64,000 bases of DNA from contig NZ_JBGCCT010000012.1 in the NCBI RefSeq assembly GCF_041260665.1, positions 186,001 to 250,000 of the forward strand. Reading direction: 5' to 3'. How positions within the stretch are numbered: position 1 is the first letter of the stretch; every line of letters starts with the position of its first letter. The notes below the pieces were generated by a model that saw only the letters and a program-made list of their open reading frames with translations, did not search any database and was not told where the DNA came from. This DNA comes from Catenulispora sp. GP43. GTDB lineage: Bacteria; Actinomycetota; Actinomycetes; Streptomycetales; Catenulisporaceae. A program made the translations under genes and the position numbers. Shown here piece after piece: positions 9,651 through 18,225 of this stretch.

Positions 9651-9983
9651 CTAGTAGTCGAAGCCGCGGTGGCAGTGGTGCCAGAAGCCGTGCCAGCCGT
9701 CGTCCGAACCCCCCTGCCAGCCGGCGACGTCGACCACGACGGCCTCGCCGTTGCCGACGACGTCGTTGTTCCCCACGACGTTGCCGGCGCCCTGCGTCAC
9801 GTTGCCGCCGGTGCCCTGCACGACGTTGCCGGTGCCGACTCCGCTGTTGCCCGAGGTCGACCCCGAGGTGGTGCCGATGGTGGCTCCGGTGGAGCTGACG
9901 TCGGCGCTGGCGGCGCCGGCGCCGGCGAGGATCAGGGCGGCGACCGTCGCGGTCGTCGCCAGGGTCTTGGTCACAAAAGACAT
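9651..9983 (-). CDS. small secreted Gly/Asn/Val-rich protein
   Basis: This 110-residue protein starts at an ATG preceded by a GGAGGA Shine-Dalgarno 4 nt upstream. It opens with a classic Sec signal peptide of about 27 residues (MSFVTKTLATTATVAALILA, ending ASA). The mature part is rich in Gly, Asn, Val, Thr and Ser with loose repeats of the form G-N-V-V-Q-G and V-G-N-N. It ends in a short His/Trp/Phe-rich tail containing HHCHRGF. The repeat character recalls secreted surface-coat proteins such as rodlins and other amyloid-forming proteins, but I see no diagnostic chaplin or rodlin motif, so the function is left open. The gene is monocistronic, with a strong hairpin behind it. Confidence 0.8.
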   Translation of the reverse strand: MSFVTKTLATTATVAALILAGAGAASADVSSTGATIGTTSGSTSGNSGVGTGNVVQGTGGNVTQGAGNVVGNNDVVGNGEAVVVDVAGWQGGSDDGWHGFWHHCHRGFDY

Positions 9984-10121
9984 GCAGTCCTCCGTGTGGT
10001 GTGTGAAGCCCCCCTTCAGGGCCCGCACTGCGATTCTCACACCGAGAAGAACGTCATAAGCGGATCATCACACTGAAACCACCGAAACAGGTCCATTACA
10101 GACACAATGGGCGTGCGCGGG

Positions 10122-10158
10122 TCGGACAATCCCGGATCCGCCGACCGGGATTGTCCGA
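10122..10158 (-). terminator. 14-bp perfect hairpin behind mmsA
   Basis: Arms TCGGACAATCCCGG and its exact complement are separated by 9 nt. It starts 37 nt downstream of the stop of the minus-strand dehydrogenase and is probably its terminator. Confidence 0.65.
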
Positions 10159-10194
10159 AATCTGATACTTTCCCGCGAGCTCCGCGGCAGTGTG

Positions 10195-11709
10195 TCAGGC
10201 GTTGGTCGGGAACCCGAGGTTCACCCCGCCGTGGCTCGGGTCGAGCCACCGCTGCGTGACCGCCTTGGTCCGGGTGAAGAAGTGCACGCCGTGCGGGCCG
10301 TACGCGTGGCTGTCGCCGAACAGCGAGGCCTTCCAGCCGCCGAAGGAGTGGTACGCCACCGGGACCGGGATCGGCACGTTCACGCCGACCATGCCGACCT
10401 CGACCTGGTCGCGGAACTTCGCCGCGGCGCCGCCGTCGTTGGTGAAGACCGCCACGCCGTTGCCGTAGGGGTTGCTGTTCACCAGGGCCAGGGCCTCGTC
10501 GTAGGACGGGGCGCGGACCACGGACAGGACCGGGCCGAAGATCTCGTCGGTGTAGATGCTCATCGCGGAGGTGACCTTGTCGAACAGGGTCGGGCCGAGC
10601 CAGAAGCCGGCCGTGGTGTCGATGCCGGCCTCGGCGCCGCCGACGGAGTGGCCGCGGCCGTCCACCACCAGCTCCGCGCCGGCTTCGACGCCCGCGTCCA
10701 GGTAGGAGGTGACCTTGTCCCGGTGCGCGCCGGTGACCAGCGGGCCCATCTCGCTGTCCGGCAGGCAGCCCGGGCCCACCTTCAGCTTCGCCATCCGCTC
10801 GGTGATCTTGGCGACCAGCTCGTCGCCGATCGGGTCCACCGCGACCAGGACCGAGACCGCCATGCAGCGCTCGCCGGCCGCGCCGAAGCCGGCCGAGACC
10901 GCGGCGTCGGCGGCCAGGTCCAGGTCCGCGTCCGGCAGGACCACCATGTGGTTCTTGGCGCCGCCGAGGGCCTGGACGCGCTTGCCGTAACGGGTGCCGT
11001 TCTCGTAGACGTAGCGCGCGATCGGCGTGGAGCCGACGAACGACACCGCGTGGATGTCGGGGTGCTCCAGCAGCCGGTCCACGGCCACCTTGTCGCCGTG
11101 CACGACGTTGAACACGCCGTCCGGCAGCCCCGCGCGCTTCCACAGCTCCGCCAGGAACACCGACGCCGACGGGTCCTTCTCCGACGGCTTGAGCACCACC
11201 GTGTTCCCGGCCGCGATCGCGATCGGGAAGAACCACATCGGGACCATCGCCGGGAAGTTGAACGGCGAGATGATCGCCACCGGGCCCAGCGGCTGGTGCA
11301 GCGAGTACACCTCGACGCCGGTCGAGGCGGCCTCGGAGTACCCGCCCTTGAGGATGGTGCCGATCCCGCAGGCGAACTCCACGACCTCCAGCCCGCGCGC
11401 CACCTCGCCGAGCGCGTCGGAGTGCACCTTGCCGTGCTCGGCGACGATCAGCGCGGCCAGCTCGTCCTTGTGCTGGTTCAGCAGCTCGCGGAACGCGAAC
11501 AGCACGGTCGTGCGCTTGGCCACCGACGCCGCGCGCCAGCCGGGGAACGCCGCCGCGGCCGCGGCCACCGCGTCGTCGACCTCCTTCACCGCCGCGAAGT
11601 CCACCGTCCCGGTGACGGCGCCGGTGGCCGGGTCGTGCAGGTCGCCGTGGCGGGCTGCGGCACCCTCCCACGCGCGGCCGTCGATCCAGTGGGTGACGTG
11701 CTTGGTCAT
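10195..11709 (-). CDS. mmsA: methylmalonate-semialdehyde dehydrogenase (CoA-acylating)
   Basis: This 504-residue member of the aldehyde dehydrogenase superfamily is of the MmsA type. It converts methylmalonate semialdehyde plus CoA and NAD to propionyl-CoA in valine breakdown, and malonate semialdehyde to acetyl-CoA in beta-alanine and inositol breakdown. Family signs are the catalytic Cys in G-E-R-C-M-A, the segment I-S-P-F-N-F-P-A-M-V-P near the NAD site, and the ending with N-L-G-F-P-T. I chose the ATG at 11709 because AAGGA lies 5 nt upstream and it gives the family start MTKHVTHWIDG. It is divergent from a SnoaL-like gene, with a dyad in the gap. It stands alone, without mmsB or a transaminase beside it. 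Confidence 0.92.
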   Translation of the reverse strand: MTKHVTHWIDGRAWEGAAARHGDLHDPATGAVTGTVDFAAVKEVDDAVAAAAAAFPGWRAASVAKRTTVLFAFRELLNQHKDELAALIVAEHGKVHSDALGEVARGLEVVEFACGIGTILKGGYSEAASTGVEVYSLHQPLGPVAIISPFNFPAMVPMWFFPIAIAAGNTVVLKPSEKDPSASVFLAELWKRAGLPDGVFNVVHGDKVAVDRLLEHPDIHAVSFVGSTPIARYVYENGTRYGKRVQALGGAKNHMVVLPDADLDLAADAAVSAGFGAAGERCMAVSVLVAVDPIGDELVAKITERMAKLKVGPGCLPDSEMGPLVTGAHRDKVTSYLDAGVEAGAELVVDGRGHSVGGAEAGIDTTAGFWLGPTLFDKVTSAMSIYTDEIFGPVLSVVRAPSYDEALALVNSNPYGNGVAVFTNDGGAAAKFRDQVEVGMVGVNVPIPVPVAYHSFGGWKASLFGDSHAYGPHGVHFFTRTKAVTQRWLDPSHGGVNLGFPTNA

Positions 11710-11791
11710 GGCGTTCCTTAAAGGGTGGCTGGGATGAATTCCGACGTTGGTGATGAGTCTGCGACCGGCGGCCGGGTCCGACAACGCTCAG

Positions 11792-11824
11792 GCTGTCAGG
11801 CGATCCGGCGAAAAGGCTGACAGC
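11792..11824. promoter_or_regulatory. dyad GCTGTCAG-N17-CTGACAGC between divergent genes
   Basis: Perfect 8-bp arms spaced by 17 bp lie in the 210-bp gap between mmsA (minus) and the SnoaL-like gene (plus), about 95 bp from each start. It could be an operator shared by both genes or a leader hairpin. Confidence 0.4.
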
Positions 11825-11919
11825 TTGGCGGATCGTGGCCGGAGCGATGAGTCCGGCTCCCGCCGCCGGTATGTACCTGCGACCGATGCACCAACCGATT
11901 CGCCACTAAGGAGAACCCG

Positions 11920-12333
11920 ATGTCAGACAACCGTGACGCGGACAAGGCAGCGATCCAGGCGGTCCTCGCCGCTTCCTACAAGGCGTGGGAGGCCGGCGAC
12001 GCCGACGGCATGGTCGCCGACTACACCCCGGACGCCACCGCCATCATGACCGGCTCGCTGCGCGACAGCCGCGCGGTGATCCGCGAGAACATGGCCCTGG
12101 CGTTCGGGGGCCCGCTCAAGGACACCTCGACCTACAACAAGCAACTGAGCCTCCGATTCGTCGGCCGGGACGCGGCGATCGTCGTCAGCGAGTCCGGCAT
12201 CCTGTTCGGCGGCCAGACCGAGGTCCCGGACGCCGGCAAGGTGAACGCGACCTGGGTCCTGGAGAAGCGGGACGGCCACTGGCTGATCGCCGCCTACCAC
12301 AACAGCCCGGTGCTGCCGGCCGCGCAGCAGTAA
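11920..12333 (+). CDS. SnoaL-like / SgcJ-EcaC family protein
   Basis: This 137-residue protein has the NTF2-like cone fold signature of the SgcJ/EcaC group: an N-terminal helix with A-S-Y-K-A-W-E-A-G-D-A, then D-A-T-A-I-M-T-G-S and a C-terminal strand with W-V-L-E-K-R-D-G-H-W-L-I-A-A-Y-H-N-S. Members are small cytoplasmic proteins, usually of unknown ligand, sometimes found in enediyne clusters. AAGGAG lies 7 nt before the ATG. No signal peptide is seen. A strong hairpin follows the stop. Confidence 0.85.
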   Translation: MSDNRDADKAAIQAVLAASYKAWEAGDADGMVADYTPDATAIMTGSLRDSRAVIRENMALAFGGPLKDTSTYNKQLSLRFVGRDAAIVVSESGILFGGQTEVPDAGKVNATWVLEKRDGHWLIAAYHNSPVLPAAQQ

Positions 12334-12355
12334 GCCCGGCCGGACGACCAAACGG

Positions 12356-12386
12356 GTGAAGCCCCGGGGTCCTCCCGGGGCTTCAC
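12356..12386. terminator. bidirectional terminator hairpin
   Basis: Perfect 13-bp arms (GTGAAGCCCCGGG) with a 5-nt loop lie between the convergent SnoaL-like gene and the FAD oxidase gene, so it probably ends both transcripts. Confidence 0.8.
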
Positions 12387-12391
12387 CTACC

Positions 12392-13771
12392 TCAGGAATC
12401 GAATCCCATCCCGAACCGGTCCAGCGTCCGCAGCCACAGGTTCCGCCGGCCGCCGTTCCGGTCGGCGCGCCCCAGCGCGTTGCTGGTCACCGTGATGCCG
12501 AACCACTTCAGCGGCTCCGGCGGGAACGGCACCGGCTTGCTGCGCACCATCTTCAGCGACGTCCGCTCGGTCTCCTCGCCGGAGAGCAGATCCAGCATCA
12601 CGTCGGCGCCGAACCGCGTCGCCCCGACGCCCAGCCCGGTGTACCCGGCCGCGTAGGCGACCGCGCCGCCGTGGGCCGTGCCGAAGAACGCACAGAACCG
12701 CGAGCAGGTGTCGATGACGCCGCCCCACTTGTGCGTGAACCTCAGGCCTTCCAGCTGCGGGAACGTCTCGAAGAAGTGCCCGGCCAGCTTGTCGAAGGTC
12801 TCCGGACGCTGGTCCTGCCGCGAGGAGATCTTCGAGCCGAAGTGGTAGATCGCGTCGTAGCCGCCCCACAGGATCCGGTTGTCCGCGGACAGCCGGTAGT
12901 AGTGGAAGTGGTTCGCCGAGTCGCCGACACCCTGCCGGTTCTCCCAGCCGATCGCCGCCATCTGCGCCTCCGACAGCGGCTCGGTCATCAGCGCGTAGTC
13001 GTAGACCGGGACGATGAACGAGCGCACCCGCCTGAGCAGGTTCGGGAACGCGTTCGTCGCCAGCGCCACCTTCGGCGCCACGACCTCGCCCCGGTCCGTC
13101 ACGAGGCGCATCATCAGGTCGGCGCGCTCCAGCACCGACACTGGCGACTTCTCATAGATGCGGACGCCGAGCTGCAAACAAGCGTCCCGCAGCCCGAAAG
13201 CCAGCCGCGCAGGATCGACCATCGCGCAGCCGGTCTTGTCCCACAGCCCGGCGTGGTACGTCGGCGAGGCGAGCTGCGCCTGGACCGCCTCACGGTCGAG
13301 GAACACCACGTCCTCCGAGGTGTCCACGGAAGCCAGGTCCTCGGCCTGCCATTCGGCGGTCGCCACCGCGAGTTCGCCGGAGCGGCGGAAGTCGCACTCG
13401 ATGCCGTACCGCTTCAGCGTGGCCTCGATCTGGTCGAGGTTCTCGTGCCCGAGCCGCTCCAGGGTGTCCATCTCGTCGGGCCACCGGGACTCGCCGTTGT
13501 CGTAGCCGTGGGTCAGCGAGGAGGAGCAGAACCCGCCGTTGCGCCCGGAGGCGGCCCAGCCGATCCGGTTGGCCTCCAGCAGCACCACGTCCCGGCCCGG
13601 GTCGCGTTCCTTGGCCAGCAGCGCGGTCCACAGGCCCGAGTAGCCGCCGCCGACCACGACGAGATCGGCGGAGGTCCGGCCGGCCAACGCCTCCAGGGCT
13701 CCGGGGCGGTCGCGCGTGTCGAGCCAGTAGGGAGTCGGGGACGCGTCGGCCAGCAGATGGTGGTACTTCAT
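12392..13771 (-). CDS. FAD-dependent amine oxidoreductase (DAO family, PuuB-like)
   Basis: This 459-residue protein has an N-terminal Rossmann motif V-V-V-G-G-G-Y-S-G (residues 38-46) for FAD and the DAO-family glycine-rich segment R-N-G-G-F-C. A second signature near the C-terminus is A-A-G-Y-T-G-L-G-V-G. It resembles gamma-glutamylputrescine oxidase and related amine oxidases, which release an aldehyde, ammonia and peroxide. Its place at the end of a polyamine ABC transporter operon, with an aldehyde dehydrogenase upstream, supports a polyamine or gamma-glutamyl-polyamine substrate. It lies 91 bp after the permease gene, with a hairpin between. The exact substrate is inferred. Confidence 0.88.
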   Translation of the reverse strand: MKYHHLLADASPTPYWLDTRDRPGALEALAGRTSADLVVVGGGYSGLWTALLAKERDPGRDVVLLEANRIGWAASGRNGGFCSSSLTHGYDNGESRWPDEMDTLERLGHENLDQIEATLKRYGIECDFRRSGELAVATAEWQAEDLASVDTSEDVVFLDREAVQAQLASPTYHAGLWDKTGCAMVDPARLAFGLRDACLQLGVRIYEKSPVSVLERADLMMRLVTDRGEVVAPKVALATNAFPNLLRRVRSFIVPVYDYALMTEPLSEAQMAAIGWENRQGVGDSANHFHYYRLSADNRILWGGYDAIYHFGSKISSRQDQRPETFDKLAGHFFETFPQLEGLRFTHKWGGVIDTCSRFCAFFGTAHGGAVAYAAGYTGLGVGATRFGADVMLDLLSGEETERTSLKMVRSKPVPFPPEPLKWFGITVTSNALGRADRNGGRRNLWLRTLDRFGMGFDS

Positions 13772-13800
13772 GGTGCAGTGGCACCCTCTCGCAAACGGAA

Positions 13801-13823
13801 GGGGGCGCCGCCACGACGCCCCC
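13801..13823 (-). terminator. intra-operon hairpin between permease and oxidase genes
   Basis: Arms GGGGGCG and CGCCCCC with a 9-nt loop sit in the 91-bp gap. It may partly separate oxidase expression from the transporter or stabilise the upstream transcript. Confidence 0.4.
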
Positions 13824-13862
13824 TATGGATGGATTGTACCGATTACCAGTGCTCGATGACGC

Positions 13863-14669
13863 TTAGTGCGCCTTCGACGTCTTCAGCCACTTCGGCACCT
13901 CGGCGACCGCGATCCCGGCCAGCGTGATGATGAGCATCAGCGAGCCGATCACGTTGACCTGCGGCGGGATGCCCTTCTGCACGGCGTTCCAGATCCAGTA
14001 CGGGAACGTCACCGAGTTGCCCGCGGTCATCTCCGTGATGATGAAGTCGTCGAAGCTCAGCGCGAACGACAGCAGCGCCGCCGCCCCGATACCCGGCGCG
14101 ACCAACGGGAAGGTCACCCGCCAGAAGGTCTGCCACGGCGTGGCGTACAGGTCCTGCGCCGCCTTCTCCAGCATCGGGTCCATGCCGTTGAGCCGGGACT
14201 TCACCGTGATCACCACGTAGCTGACGCAGAACATGATGTGCGCGATGAGGATCGACTTGAAGCCGAGGAAGTCCACGCCGAACGTGTTCAGGAACAACGC
14301 CAGCAGCGTGGTGCCCATGACGATCTCGGGCGCCGCCATCGGCAGGAACAGCACGCTGTTGACGAAGCCGCGGCCCTTGAACTTGTGCCGCACGATCGCG
14401 AACGCGATCATCGTGCCCAGGATCGTGGCGACCAGCGTGGCCAGCAGTGCGATCTCCAGCGACAGCATCAGCGGGTCGTGCAGGATGCCGTCGTCGAGCG
14501 GGTTCTTCCATGCGTCGAAGGAGAACTTCTCCCACTTCACGTTGTACTTGCCCGAGGGCTTGTTGAACGACATCCAGACGACGACGAAGTTCGGGACCAG
14601 CAGGAAGAAGAAGATGAGGAAAGCGACGATCGCGATGACGTGCTTGCGGAACCAGTTGATGACAGCCAT
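13863..14669 (-). CDS. polyamine-type ABC transporter permease (PotC-like)
   Basis: This 268-residue inner-membrane permease has about six membrane segments. The first is near residues 9-30 (I-A-I-V-A-F-L-I-F-F-F-L-L-V-P). The EAA loop that contacts the ATPase is E-K-A-A-Q-D-L-Y-A-T-P-W-Q-T-F-W. The family imports spermidine or putrescine with PotA, PotB and PotD. Its ATG shares a base with the TGA of the upstream permease (TGATG), showing translational coupling. Confidence 0.92.
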   Translation of the reverse strand: MAVINWFRKHVIAIVAFLIFFFLLVPNFVVVWMSFNKPSGKYNVKWEKFSFDAWKNPLDDGILHDPLMLSLEIALLATLVATILGTMIAFAIVRHKFKGRGFVNSVLFLPMAAPEIVMGTTLLALFLNTFGVDFLGFKSILIAHIMFCVSYVVITVKSRLNGMDPMLEKAAQDLYATPWQTFWRVTFPLVAPGIGAAALLSFALSFDDFIITEMTAGNSVTFPYWIWNAVQKGIPPQVNVIGSLMLIITLAGIAVAEVPKWLKTSKAH

Positions 14670-15628
14670 CAGACGATCTCCTCCGTCCCGGCCTTCTTGA
14701 TGTACGCGAGGGTGATGACCAGCGTGCCGACCATCAGCATCACCGACAGCGCGGCGCCGTAGGGGATGTTGCCGCCGGTGCCGATCATCTGCTGCTCGAT
14801 CACCGTGCCGATGACCTTCGTCTTCGGCCCGCCGAGCATCACGGCGTTGGTGTAGTCGCCGACCGCCGGGATGAACGTCAGCAGCGTGCCGCCGACGATG
14901 CCGGGCAGCGCCAGCGGGAACGTCACCTTGCGGAAGGTGGCCCAGGCCGAGGCGTACAGGTCCTGGCCGGCCTCGTGCAGCCGCGGGTCGATCTTCTCCA
15001 TCGCGGTGTAGATCGGCAGGACCGTGAACGGCAGGAAGTTGTAGACCATGCCGCAGACCACGGAGAAGGGTGTCTGCAGCACGCTGTTGCTGGAGTACGT
15101 CCAGCCCATCCCGCTCAGCAGCGGCGTGATGTGCAGCGTGTTCATCGTGTGCACCACCCAGCCGTCGTCGGCCAGGATCGTCTTCCACGCCAGCGTGCGG
15201 ATCAGGTAGCTGGTGAAGAACGGCGCGACCACCAGGGCCATCAGCAGGTTCTTCCAGCGCCCGGCCTTGAACGCGATGAAGTAGGCCAGCGGGAGCGCCA
15301 GGATCAGGCAGAACACGGTGCACATCACCGAGTACTCCAGCGACCGGATGATCTGCTGGTGCCACTGGCTCCACACGTCGCCGAAGTTGGCCCAGCGCCA
15401 GCTGAGCACGAACCCGGTGTCCATGTCGCCGGTCTCGACCGAGGTCGAGACGATCGACCACATCGGCACGATGAAGAAGACGACCAGCCAGATGATGCCC
15501 GGCGCCAGCAGCAGGTAGGGCAGAGTCGCCCGCCGTCGCAGCACCCGCTTGTCCGCGCGCTGCTCGGCCGCGGTGGGCCCGGGGACCAGTTCGTCGACGA
15601 CCTCGGCGGCCGCGGGCGGCGCGGTCAC
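14669..15628 (-). CDS. polyamine-type ABC transporter permease (PotB-like)
   Basis: This 319-residue permease has a soluble N-terminal tail of about 35 residues, then a first membrane segment around L-L-L-A-P-G-I-I-W-L-V-V-F-F-I-V-P-M-W. The EAA loop reads E-A-G-Q-D-L-Y-A-S-A-W-A-T-F-R-K. It forms the transmembrane pore with the PotC-like subunit. The start overlaps the end of the ATPase gene by 4 nt (ATGA), and the stop overlaps the next permease, so this is one operon. Confidence 0.92.
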   Translation of the reverse strand: MTAPPAAAEVVDELVPGPTAAEQRADKRVLRRRATLPYLLLAPGIIWLVVFFIVPMWSIVSTSVETGDMDTGFVLSWRWANFGDVWSQWHQQIIRSLEYSVMCTVFCLILALPLAYFIAFKAGRWKNLLMALVVAPFFTSYLIRTLAWKTILADDGWVVHTMNTLHITPLLSGMGWTYSSNSVLQTPFSVVCGMVYNFLPFTVLPIYTAMEKIDPRLHEAGQDLYASAWATFRKVTFPLALPGIVGGTLLTFIPAVGDYTNAVMLGGPKTKVIGTVIEQQMIGTGGNIPYGAALSVMLMVGTLVITLAYIKKAGTEEIV

Positions 15629-16788
15629 GCGGCGGCCTCCAGGTCCGCCTCCGCGCCGGCGTCGATGTCCTGCTTGCCGTCCAGGCCGAAGCCCTGCGAC
15701 GGGTCCCAGGACACCACGACGTCCGAACCCGGCCGGAAGATCTGCGCGCCGTCGTTCTGCACGAACACGCCGAGCTCGTCGCAGCCCGAGGCCTTGACGA
15801 TGTACTGCGTGGACACGCCGACGAAGCTGGTGTCGATCACCGTGCCGCCGGTGAGCACGTTGCGGCCGTCCGGCACCTCCTCGGCGGAGGCGTGGATGGA
15901 CACCTTCTCCGGGCGCACGCCGACGATGACGTCGTCGCCGGAGGCGTTGTTGCGCGCGGAGGGGATCAGCACGCGGGTCCCGTCCTCGAGCGTCACCCGC
16001 AGGTGCTCGCCGACCGTTCCGGAAGCCTTGCCCGGCAACAGGTTCGACTGTCCGAGGAAGTTCGCGACGAACGTCGTCTTCGGGTTCTCGTACAGGTCGG
16101 TGGGCGAGCCGAGCTGCTCGACCCGGCCGTGGTTCATCACCGCGATGGTGTCGGCCATGGTCATGGCCTCCTCCTGGTCGTGCGTGACGTGCACGAAGGT
16201 CAGGCCCACCTCGGTCTGGATGCGCTTGAGCTCGATCTGCATCTGCCGGCGCAGCTTCAGGTCCAGCGCGCCCAGCGGCTCGTCCAGCAGCAGCACCTGC
16301 GGCTGGTTGATCAGCGCCCGGCCGAGCGCGACGCGCTGCTGCTGGCCGCCGGAGAGCTGGTTGGGCTTGCGCGCGCCGATGTGCGAGAGCTCGATCAGGT
16401 CGAGCATGTCCTGCACCGGCTTCCTGACGTCCTTGACGCCGCGCCGCTTGAGGCCGAAGGCGATGTTGTCCGCGATCGTCAGGTGCGGGAACAGCGCGTA
16501 GTTCTGGAAGACCGTGTTCACCGGCCGCTTGTAGGGCCGCAGCCGGGTGATGTCGTGGTCGCCTATCAGCACGCGGCCGGCGGTCGGCTCCTCCAGACCC
16601 GACACCATGCGCAGTGTCGTGGTCTTGCCGCAGCCGGACGCGCCGAGCAGCGCGAAGAACGAGCCCTGCGGGATCGTCAGGGTCAGATCCTGCACGGCGG
16701 TGAAGTCGCCGAAGCGCTTGGTGACGTTCACCAGCCTCAGGTCTCCGGCCACGCCGCCGGCGGCCAGGGTGTCTGTGTTCTTGCTCAT
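15625..16788 (-). CDS. polyamine-type ABC transporter ATP-binding protein (PotA-like)
   Basis: This 387-residue ATPase has Walker A G-A-S-G-C-G-K-T-T (49-57), signature L-S-G-G-Q-Q-Q-R, Walker B L-L-L-D-E-P and the switch His in V-T-H-D-Q-E-E-A. The C-terminal 130 residues form a TOBE-type regulatory domain, as in PotA and FbpC. It energises the PotB/PotC pore from the cytoplasmic face. It lies 77 nt after the binding-protein gene, and the gap on its coding strand is an unusual pyrimidine-rich tract. The Shine-Dalgarno is weak. Confidence 0.93.
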   Translation of the reverse strand: MSKNTDTLAAGGVAGDLRLVNVTKRFGDFTAVQDLTLTIPQGSFFALLGASGCGKTTTLRMVSGLEEPTAGRVLIGDHDITRLRPYKRPVNTVFQNYALFPHLTIADNIAFGLKRRGVKDVRKPVQDMLDLIELSHIGARKPNQLSGGQQQRVALGRALINQPQVLLLDEPLGALDLKLRRQMQIELKRIQTEVGLTFVHVTHDQEEAMTMADTIAVMNHGRVEQLGSPTDLYENPKTTFVANFLGQSNLLPGKASGTVGEHLRVTLEDGTRVLIPSARNNASGDDVIVGVRPEKVSIHASAEEVPDGRNVLTGGTVIDTSFVGVSTQYIVKASGCDELGVFVQNDGAQIFRPGSDVVVSWDPSQGFGLDGKQDIDAGAEADLEAAA

Positions 16789-16865
16789 CTACCGCTGCCT
16801 GCCTGTCTTGCCATCGGGGAGGGACGAAAAGGGGAGTGAAGGAAAAGGACGGGAGGGGGCCGGCA

Positions 16866-18155
16866 TCAGCCGGTGACGTCCTTGAACTGCGAGACGTACT
16901 TGTCGAGGGTCTTCAGGTCCAGGTTCTGGAACTCGTGGGCCTTGGCCTTGGTGGCCGCGTCCGGGAAGATCAGCTGGTTCTGCAGCGCGTTGGCGTCGAT
17001 CGCCTTCATCGCGGTGTCCGCGCCCTGCATCGAGGGGATGTAGCTGATGTAGTCGTCCAGCGCGGCGCCGACCTTGGGCTCGAGCATGTAGTTCATGAAC
17101 TTCTCGGCGTTGGTCTTGTGGGAGGCCATGGCCGGGATGCACATGTTGTCGGTGAACCAGAGCATGCCCTCCTGGGGCACCACCCAGACGATGTTCGGGT
17201 CGTCGATCTGCGCGATGTCACCGGAGTACGCCATGCACATGGCGTAGTTCCCGTTGGTCAGGTCGTTGATGTAGTCGTTGCCGGTGAACTGCCGGATCTG
17301 GTTGTTGTCCCGGGCCTTCTGGATGTAGGCCACGGCCGCGCTGAACTGGTCGTCGGTGAACTTCGCCGGGTCGGCCCCGGTGGCCAGCAGGCCGAAGCCG
17401 ACGCCGTCCTCCATCTCGGCGAAGTAGCCGACCTTCCCCTTGTACTTGGCGTCGGTCATCATGTCCTTGATGGACAGCTGCTGCGCCTGGGCCGCGGTCA
17501 GGCCGGCGGACTTCAGGTTGACGCCCATCAGGGTGAAGCCCAGCGCCCACGGCACGGTGTGCTTGCGGTTCGGGTCGTAGGCCGGGTTGGCCGCCTCGGG
17601 CAGCAGGTCCTTGAAGTTCGGGATGTTCGCCAGGTTCAGCGGCTCCAGGTAGCCCATCTGCCGGAGCTTGCCGATCATCCAGTCCGAGAGCACCATCAGG
17701 TCCCGGCCGGTGTCCTGGCCGGCGGCCAGCTGCTGGTGGATCTTGGCGAAGAAGTCGTCGTTGGAGTTGACGTCCTCGGTGTAGTTGACGGTGATCCCGG
17801 TCTCGGCCTTGAAGTTGTCCAGAGTCGGCCGCTTGTTCTTGTCGTTGGGGTCGACGTCGATGTAGGACACCCAGTTGGAGAAGTTGACGATCTTCTCGGT
17901 GTCGGACTTGTCGACGCCCGCCTTGCCCTCGGACGGGACGGCCGAGGACGAGCCCGAGCCGGCGCCGGCCGAGCCGGAGGAGGCGGCCTTGGTCTTCGTG
18001 GCGCACGCGCCGAGCAGGCCGGCCGCGCCCACCCCGAGGCCGGCGGCCAGGAAGCCCCGGCGCGAGGCCCCGCCGGCGAGCTGGCGCCGGAAGGCTTCGG
18101 GAAAGCGGTCGGCGGCGTCGAGGAACTCGTCGCGGGCCCGGGATATGTCGTTCAT
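16866..18155 (-). CDS. polyamine-type ABC transporter substrate-binding lipoprotein (PotD-like)
   Basis: This 429-residue extracellular solute-binding protein carries a twin-arginine signal (S-R-R-G-F-L-A-A-G, Arg32-Arg33) and a lipobox L-L-G-A-C with Cys51, so it is exported folded and lipid-anchored. A Ser/Gly/Ala linker follows. The mature part has the spermidine/putrescine-binding protein fold, including F-S-N-W-V-S-Y-I-D near its start. I use the ATG at 18155 because it gives the complete Tat leader. Longer open frames upstream enter the dehydrogenase gene. It heads the transporter genes, 70 nt after the aldehyde dehydrogenase. Confidence 0.92.
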   Translation of the reverse strand: MNDISRARDEFLDAADRFPEAFRRQLAGGASRRGFLAAGLGVGAAGLLGACATKTKAASSGSAGAGSGSSSAVPSEGKAGVDKSDTEKIVNFSNWVSYIDVDPNDKNKRPTLDNFKAETGITVNYTEDVNSNDDFFAKIHQQLAAGQDTGRDLMVLSDWMIGKLRQMGYLEPLNLANIPNFKDLLPEAANPAYDPNRKHTVPWALGFTLMGVNLKSAGLTAAQAQQLSIKDMMTDAKYKGKVGYFAEMEDGVGFGLLATGADPAKFTDDQFSAAVAYIQKARDNNQIRQFTGNDYINDLTNGNYAMCMAYSGDIAQIDDPNIVWVVPQEGMLWFTDNMCIPAMASHKTNAEKFMNYMLEPKVGAALDDYISYIPSMQGADTAMKAIDANALQNQLIFPDAATKAKAHEFQNLDLKTLDKYVSQFKDVTG

Positions 18156-18225
18156 GCGATGGTCCGTCCTATCACCTGTGGGGCTGAACAAGCGGTGGTT
18201 GGTGCGGTGGCGGTGCCGTGCTGTA

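Noticed and set aside
6215-9898. A 1227-codon open frame on the plus strand opposite the tricorn gene
   Set aside because: It is an antisense shadow: Arg/Gly/Val/His-rich composition, no domain, and the minus frame has complete tricorn motifs. High GC content removes stop codons from such frames.
15629-16501. Plus-strand frames opposite the PotA gene
   Set aside because: Antisense shadows without Shine-Dalgarno or domains.
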